9,461 nt of DNA from contig DIVG01000006.1 in NCBI GenBank assembly GCA_002422425.1, positions 191,995 through 201,455 of the forward strand, given 5' to 3'. Source of the stretch: Akkermansiaceae bacterium UBA6138. Lineage in GTDB: Bacteria > Verrucomicrobiota > Verrucomicrobiia > Verrucomicrobiales > DEV007. The notes under the pieces were generated by a model. The model saw only the letters and a list, made by a program, of their open reading frames with translations, was not told the origin of the DNA and ran no database searches. Position numbers and translations under genes: made by a program. Shown here piece by piece: positions 6,959-9,461 of the stretch. Numbering within the stretch: position 1 is the first letter of the stretch; every line of letters starts with the position of its first letter.

Positions 6959-7350
6959 TCAGACCGCTGCCGGTTTCCTGCCCGCCACTGTCGCCCAGTG
7001 GTTCGCGGGTTCCGGCAATGCCTTCCGCCGATGCAGACTCTCAACAAACTCCGCATAGCTGGTCGCGGTGATGGTCTTGCCCTCGACCCGGACGAGATCT
7101 TCCACGATGAGACGGCGATGTATTTTGGGACCGATTTCAGGTCCGCCCCGTAACCCAGCGGCTGACGCAGCCTCCCGGCAGGCTTCAGGACATCCTTCCG
7201 AAAGGCGGCCCTGTCCGGCGGGTTTTCGATGCGAAGAATGATCTCGTCCTTGCGGTCGGTGAGGAGGCCGAAGGATTCGTGCCATGCTTCCGCATACCGC
7301 CTGCTGGGGCCATGGCCGAAGCCGGTGCGCTGGACAGCGAAGATTAAGTT
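6959..7350 (-). pseudogene. Probable decayed gene, split between two frames
   Basis: Reading on the minus strand, one frame from about 7350 to 7180 gives protein-like sequence ('VQRTGFGHGPSRRYAEAW', then 'HESFGLLTDRKDEIILRIE') with no start codon. From about 7150 the protein-like reading moves to another frame ('RLIVEDLVRVEGKTITATSY', then 'AEFVESLHRRKALPEP') and ends at the stop at 6959-6961. The switch falls near a small hairpin at 7128-7144. This pattern suggests the tail of a gene broken by a frameshift or small insertion. I do not recognise the family. It follows the M28 peptidase gene on the same strand. Alternatively it is GC-rich sequence that only looks coding. Confidence 0.4.
7128..7144. 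repeat. Small hairpin GGACC-N7-GGTCC
   Basis: GGACC (7128-7132) and GGTCC (7140-7144) are perfect inverted repeats around GATTTCA. On the minus strand this stretch reads as GYGADLKSVPK, a string I remember from many short, probably spurious predicted proteins in environmental genomes, which hints at a dispersed small repeat. Only one copy is in the window. Confidence 0.35.
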
Positions 7351-7394
7351 GAATAATGTCAGGCCGACGGGGGCGCTCGTTGGTGATTCCGGCT

Positions 7395-8438
7395 TTAAAC
7401 CAGCAGTTTAATCAGCGCGTCCATCTCCTGCCTTGTGGTCGGCATCGCGACGCCATAGCGCTTCATCAGCAGAGGCAGAAGAGGCCCGACCGCCTCGCGG
7501 ATCAGGCGCACCTCGAAGTCCACGGTATCGGGCCGCTCTGCGGTGGCTCCCCCCGGTGACGCATCGATCTTGCGGAGACAGGCGGCAACGAACTCGGTGA
7601 TGTGGGCCAGCTTCTTAAAGTTGATCCAGTCGAGATTGTCCTTCTCATGGTGATAGTATCGCCCCTGGGCACAACTGAGGAACAGGGTCGGTTGCCCTCG
7701 CTGCTCAAAAGCCATGTGGTCAGAGGGGGCACCGATGTAGCGGCTCAGGGTGGGGAATACCTTGATACCCTTGGTTTCCGCTGCGGCCTCTTCCACAATC
7801 TCCGGGAAGGCTGCGTCACTCTCGGCACCGAGCACAAAGACGATCTTCCCCACCTGTGGCAGGAGCAGGTCCACGCCGGGAATGGCGACCCCGAGGTCGG
7901 CCAGCTTCAGATCATGCCCGATGAGGTCGGAGACGATGACCCCGGCAAAGGCTATGTCCTGGCAATGGTCCTCGACAAAGCGGCGCGATCCCATCGTCTT
8001 CCCCAAAAAGTGGGGCGGCTCCTCGGCGTCAAAGAGAGCGATGATCAAGTCCCGCTCCAGCTCTCCCGCCGCGAACTCTTCGGCGATGGCAAGGTTCAGG
8101 GCGACCGAGGTGGCGTTGTCGTCGGCGCAGGGAGCGTCGATGACACTGTCGTAGTGGGCACCCAGGAGGAGGGGAGGCAGAGTCCTGTCCTTTCCCGGGA
8201 TCACGCCGATCAGGTTCGTGAACTCCTGAGGCTTCCCCGTGTTGGGGTGCGGGAGTTCATAGGTGAGCGCGAACTGGTTTCCCTTCCACGGAGTCAGCTT
8301 TAACTCGGTAAGCCTTTGCGTCAGATAACGAAGCGCCTTGGCGTGACCGGGTTGACCGACACGTCGTCCTTCGGGCATCGCGAGGGCCGCGGTATCTGCC
8401 GTAAGCCGCTGAATGAGGTTGCGAGGGGAGAGTTTCAT
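7395..8438 (-). CDS. M28-family zinc metallopeptidase
   Basis: This 347-residue protein has the two-zinc site of family M28 (aminopeptidases and the related glutaminyl cyclases). The candidate ligands are H95 in 'LLGAHYDSV', the bridging D107 in 'ADDNATS', E139/E140 in 'LFDAEE' (base and ligand), D171 in 'IVSDLIGHD' and H264 in 'YYHHEKDN'. 'GSRRFVE' after the Glu pair and 'PSDHMAF...GQPTLFL' are also typical of the fold, and the first resembles the glutaminyl-cyclase branch. There is no signal peptide or membrane segment (the N-terminus starts MKLSPRNLIQRL), so a cytoplasmic enzyme is likely, unlike many secreted M28 members. It probably removes N-terminal residues from peptides; the substrate is unknown. 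The ATG has no clear ribosome site. It is divergent from the MerR-like gene, with 76 bases between them, so it may be controlled by that regulator. Confidence 0.92.
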   Translation of the reverse strand: MKLSPRNLIQRLTADTAALAMPEGRRVGQPGHAKALRYLTQRLTELKLTPWKGNQFALTYELPHPNTGKPQEFTNLIGVIPGKDRTLPPLLLGAHYDSVIDAPCADDNATSVALNLAIAEEFAAGELERDLIIALFDAEEPPHFLGKTMGSRRFVEDHCQDIAFAGVIVSDLIGHDLKLADLGVAIPGVDLLLPQVGKIVFVLGAESDAAFPEIVEEAAAETKGIKVFPTLSRYIGAPSDHMAFEQRGQPTLFLSCAQGRYYHHEKDNLDWINFKKLAHITEFVAACLRKIDASPGGATAERPDTVDFEVRLIREAVGPLLPLLMKRYGVAMPTTRQEMDALIKLLV

Positions 8439-8469
8439 TTCTATGGATGTTCAGGAACCTTGTGTTACA

Positions 8470-8489
8470 CTTGCAGTGTATACTGCAAG
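8470..8489. promoter_or_regulatory. 20-base operator-like dyad between divergent genes
   Basis: CTTGCAGTGTATACTGCAAG is a dyad with perfect 8-base arms (CTTGCAGT/ACTGCAAG) around GTAT. It lies 31 bases upstream of the peptidase start and 25 bases upstream of the MerR-like start. It contains TATACT on the plus strand, a good -10 match, though no good -35 stands at the usual distance. Long symmetric sites inside promoters are typical of MerR-family regulators, so this is probably the binding site of the neighbouring protein. Confidence 0.6.
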
Positions 8490-8514
8490 ATTGCAATACT
8501 CAAGAAAAAGTTAA

Positions 8515-9081
8515 ATGTCTGCCGATTTTAAAATCCGAATTCCCGAATCCGCCGTCCACGAGCTGGATGAGGTGGAAAAGATGGACTGGGGTGACGGGCT
8601 CGGGTTGCCGGATTTGATTTCGTGGATCAACCAGATCGCAGAACGTTTTCGTCCCAACTCGATCGATGAGAGCGCACGATCAAGCGCCGAGTTTTCTCCT
8701 CGCTCATTCCGGCATTACCAGACCATGGGCTGCATCGACGCGCCGAAGCGTGCCGGGAAGAGTGTCGTCTACGGTTTCAAGCACTACCTACAGGGTCTCG
8801 TGATCCGAAAGCTCTTGTGGGAGAAAATGTCCTCCGAGCAGATCGCAACGCTCATGTCAGGCAAGGACACCGGGGAGCTGAAGCGGCTGCTGCTGGAGGG
8901 GATCGAAATTGTCGCGGCGGGGGGCAGTGAGAAAGCGGATTTCCCACCTACCGATGGGGGAACGTGGAAGCGGGTCGTCCTTGCCCCCGGGGTGGAGCTG
9001 CATCTGGAGTCATCGACGCGTAGGGCACTGAGTAAGAAGGGGGTCGAGGGGATCTTGGAGAAGATGCGGGAACACCTGTGA
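8515..9081 (+). CDS. MerR-like helix-turn-helix DNA-binding protein
   Basis: This 188-residue protein has a MerR-type winged helix-turn-helix at about residues 59-116. 'FSPRSFRHYQTMGCIDAPKR' matches the usual Arg-x-Tyr-x-x-x-Gly start of the fold, followed by the wing 'GKSVVYGFKHY' and the helix 'LVIRKLLWEKMSSEQIATLM'. Unlike classic MerR proteins, the domain is not at the N-terminus: about 58 residues precede it. There is no long dimerisation coiled coil or metal-binding Cys set. The C-terminal part has 'TWKRVVLAPGVELHL' (150-164), which looks like a conserved small domain, then a short helix ending at 188. It is probably a transcription factor acting on the dyad just upstream, regulating itself and perhaps the divergent peptidase gene. 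A-rich AAGAAAAAG stands in for a ribosome site before the ATG. The inducer is unknown. Confidence 0.82.
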   Translation: MSADFKIRIPESAVHELDEVEKMDWGDGLGLPDLISWINQIAERFRPNSIDESARSSAEFSPRSFRHYQTMGCIDAPKRAGKSVVYGFKHYLQGLVIRKLLWEKMSSEQIATLMSGKDTGELKRLLLEGIEIVAAGGSEKADFPPTDGGTWKRVVLAPGVELHLESSTRRALSKKGVEGILEKMREHL

Positions 9082-9130
9082 TTTCCGCTGCGTCCCCTAA
9101 TCGACAATTTCCGGTCGGATTACACCCCGT

Positions 9131-9461
9131 TCACGCCTTCTCTTCGTTTTCGAGCATCACCCGCGCATCAAGGGCGCCTTGAAAATATGCCAGCTTCAAA
9201 TGCACATTTGTTAGGGCATGAACCTTCTCCCGATACTCATCGGCAAGTCGTCGGGCGTGCTCGGCATCGACCAAGGCGATCTTCTCTTCGGTCAGGAGCA
9301 AGGAAGGGGCGGGAAAAAGTAGTGGGTCAATGAGGGTGAAGGCGAGACGGGTGAGACCCTAGAACCCTCGCATCCCATTCATCGAGATGATCTTCCCCTT
9401 GTTGACGAGACCGTGAAAGGAACTCGTGGCGAGGGGAAAGACATGGAGCATAGCGGAATCG
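9131..9461 (-). pseudogene. Short interrupted reading frame, unrecognised, runs off the window
   Basis: On the minus strand a frame ending at the stop 9131-9133 encodes a helical, charged tail ('LTEEKIALVDAEHARRLADE', then 'YREKVHALTNVHLKLAYFQG'). It is open for 75 codons back to an in-frame TAG (9359-9361), beyond which the same frame stays open to the window edge with an ATG at 9449-9451. No ATG starts the 75-codon part. It may be a gene broken by one nonsense mutation, or a small gene with a TTG start. It converges on the MerR-like gene. I do not recognise a family. Confidence 0.3.

Noticed and set aside
6853..7056. 67-codon minus-strand frame before the nine-G run
   Set aside because: The translation is Arg/Gly-rich with no domain and crosses a homopolymer; it looks like GC-rich chance coding.
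7602..8303. 233-codon open frame on the plus strand, antisense to the M28 peptidase gene
   Set aside because: It is the mirror of a GC-rich real gene with all M28 zinc ligands on the other strand; its own translation has no recognisable domain.

Overview
The window holds a complete protein-coding set for a type V-B CRISPR-Cas system, followed by two ordinary-looking genes and some decayed sequence. Three genes on the minus strand form a tight unit: a 1375-residue Cas12b (C2c1) effector, a 555-residue Cas4-Cas1 fusion and a 96-residue Cas2. The gaps between them are 11 and 5 bases. All three RuvC motifs of the effector, the iron-sulfur and nuclease residues of Cas4, the metal ligands of Cas1 and the active-site Asp of Cas2 are present, so the set looks functional. 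The effector closely resembles, from memory, the long Cas12b of the Verrucomicrobiota family Opitutaceae (for example strain TAV5), including the N-terminal 'NRIYQGRV' and a C-terminus ending in 'IPM'. A verrucomicrobial host is therefore likely, but this is an inference without a search.

Layout. 1-323: non-coding on my reading, downstream of cas2, with several hairpins; one is followed by a T-rich run on the minus strand. This is where I would expect the tracrRNA and leader, but there is no repeated 30-40 base unit anywhere in the window, so the CRISPR array must lie beyond position 1 or be absent. 324-6426: cas2, cas4-cas1 and cas12b, transcribed right to left. 6427-6958: no credible gene; it has three 13-base dyads of identical geometry, a TGTCAG repeat cluster and a G-run cluster. 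6959-7350: remains of a gene, split between two frames, with a small hairpin near the switch. 7395-8438 (minus): an M28-family zinc peptidase with no signal peptide. 8439-8514: a divergent promoter region with a nearly perfect 20-base dyad. 8515-9081 (plus): a MerR-like DNA-binding protein. 9082-9461: a short open stretch on the minus strand, interrupted by a stop, probably decayed.

How the parts work together. Cas4-Cas1 and Cas2 should acquire spacers, with Cas4 selecting and trimming PAM-bearing prespacers, and Cas12b with a crRNA and tracrRNA should cut DNA. The MerR-like protein probably binds the dyad between itself and the peptidase gene and controls one or both. I see no functional link between that pair and the CRISPR genes; they look like the chromosomal flank of a CRISPR island.
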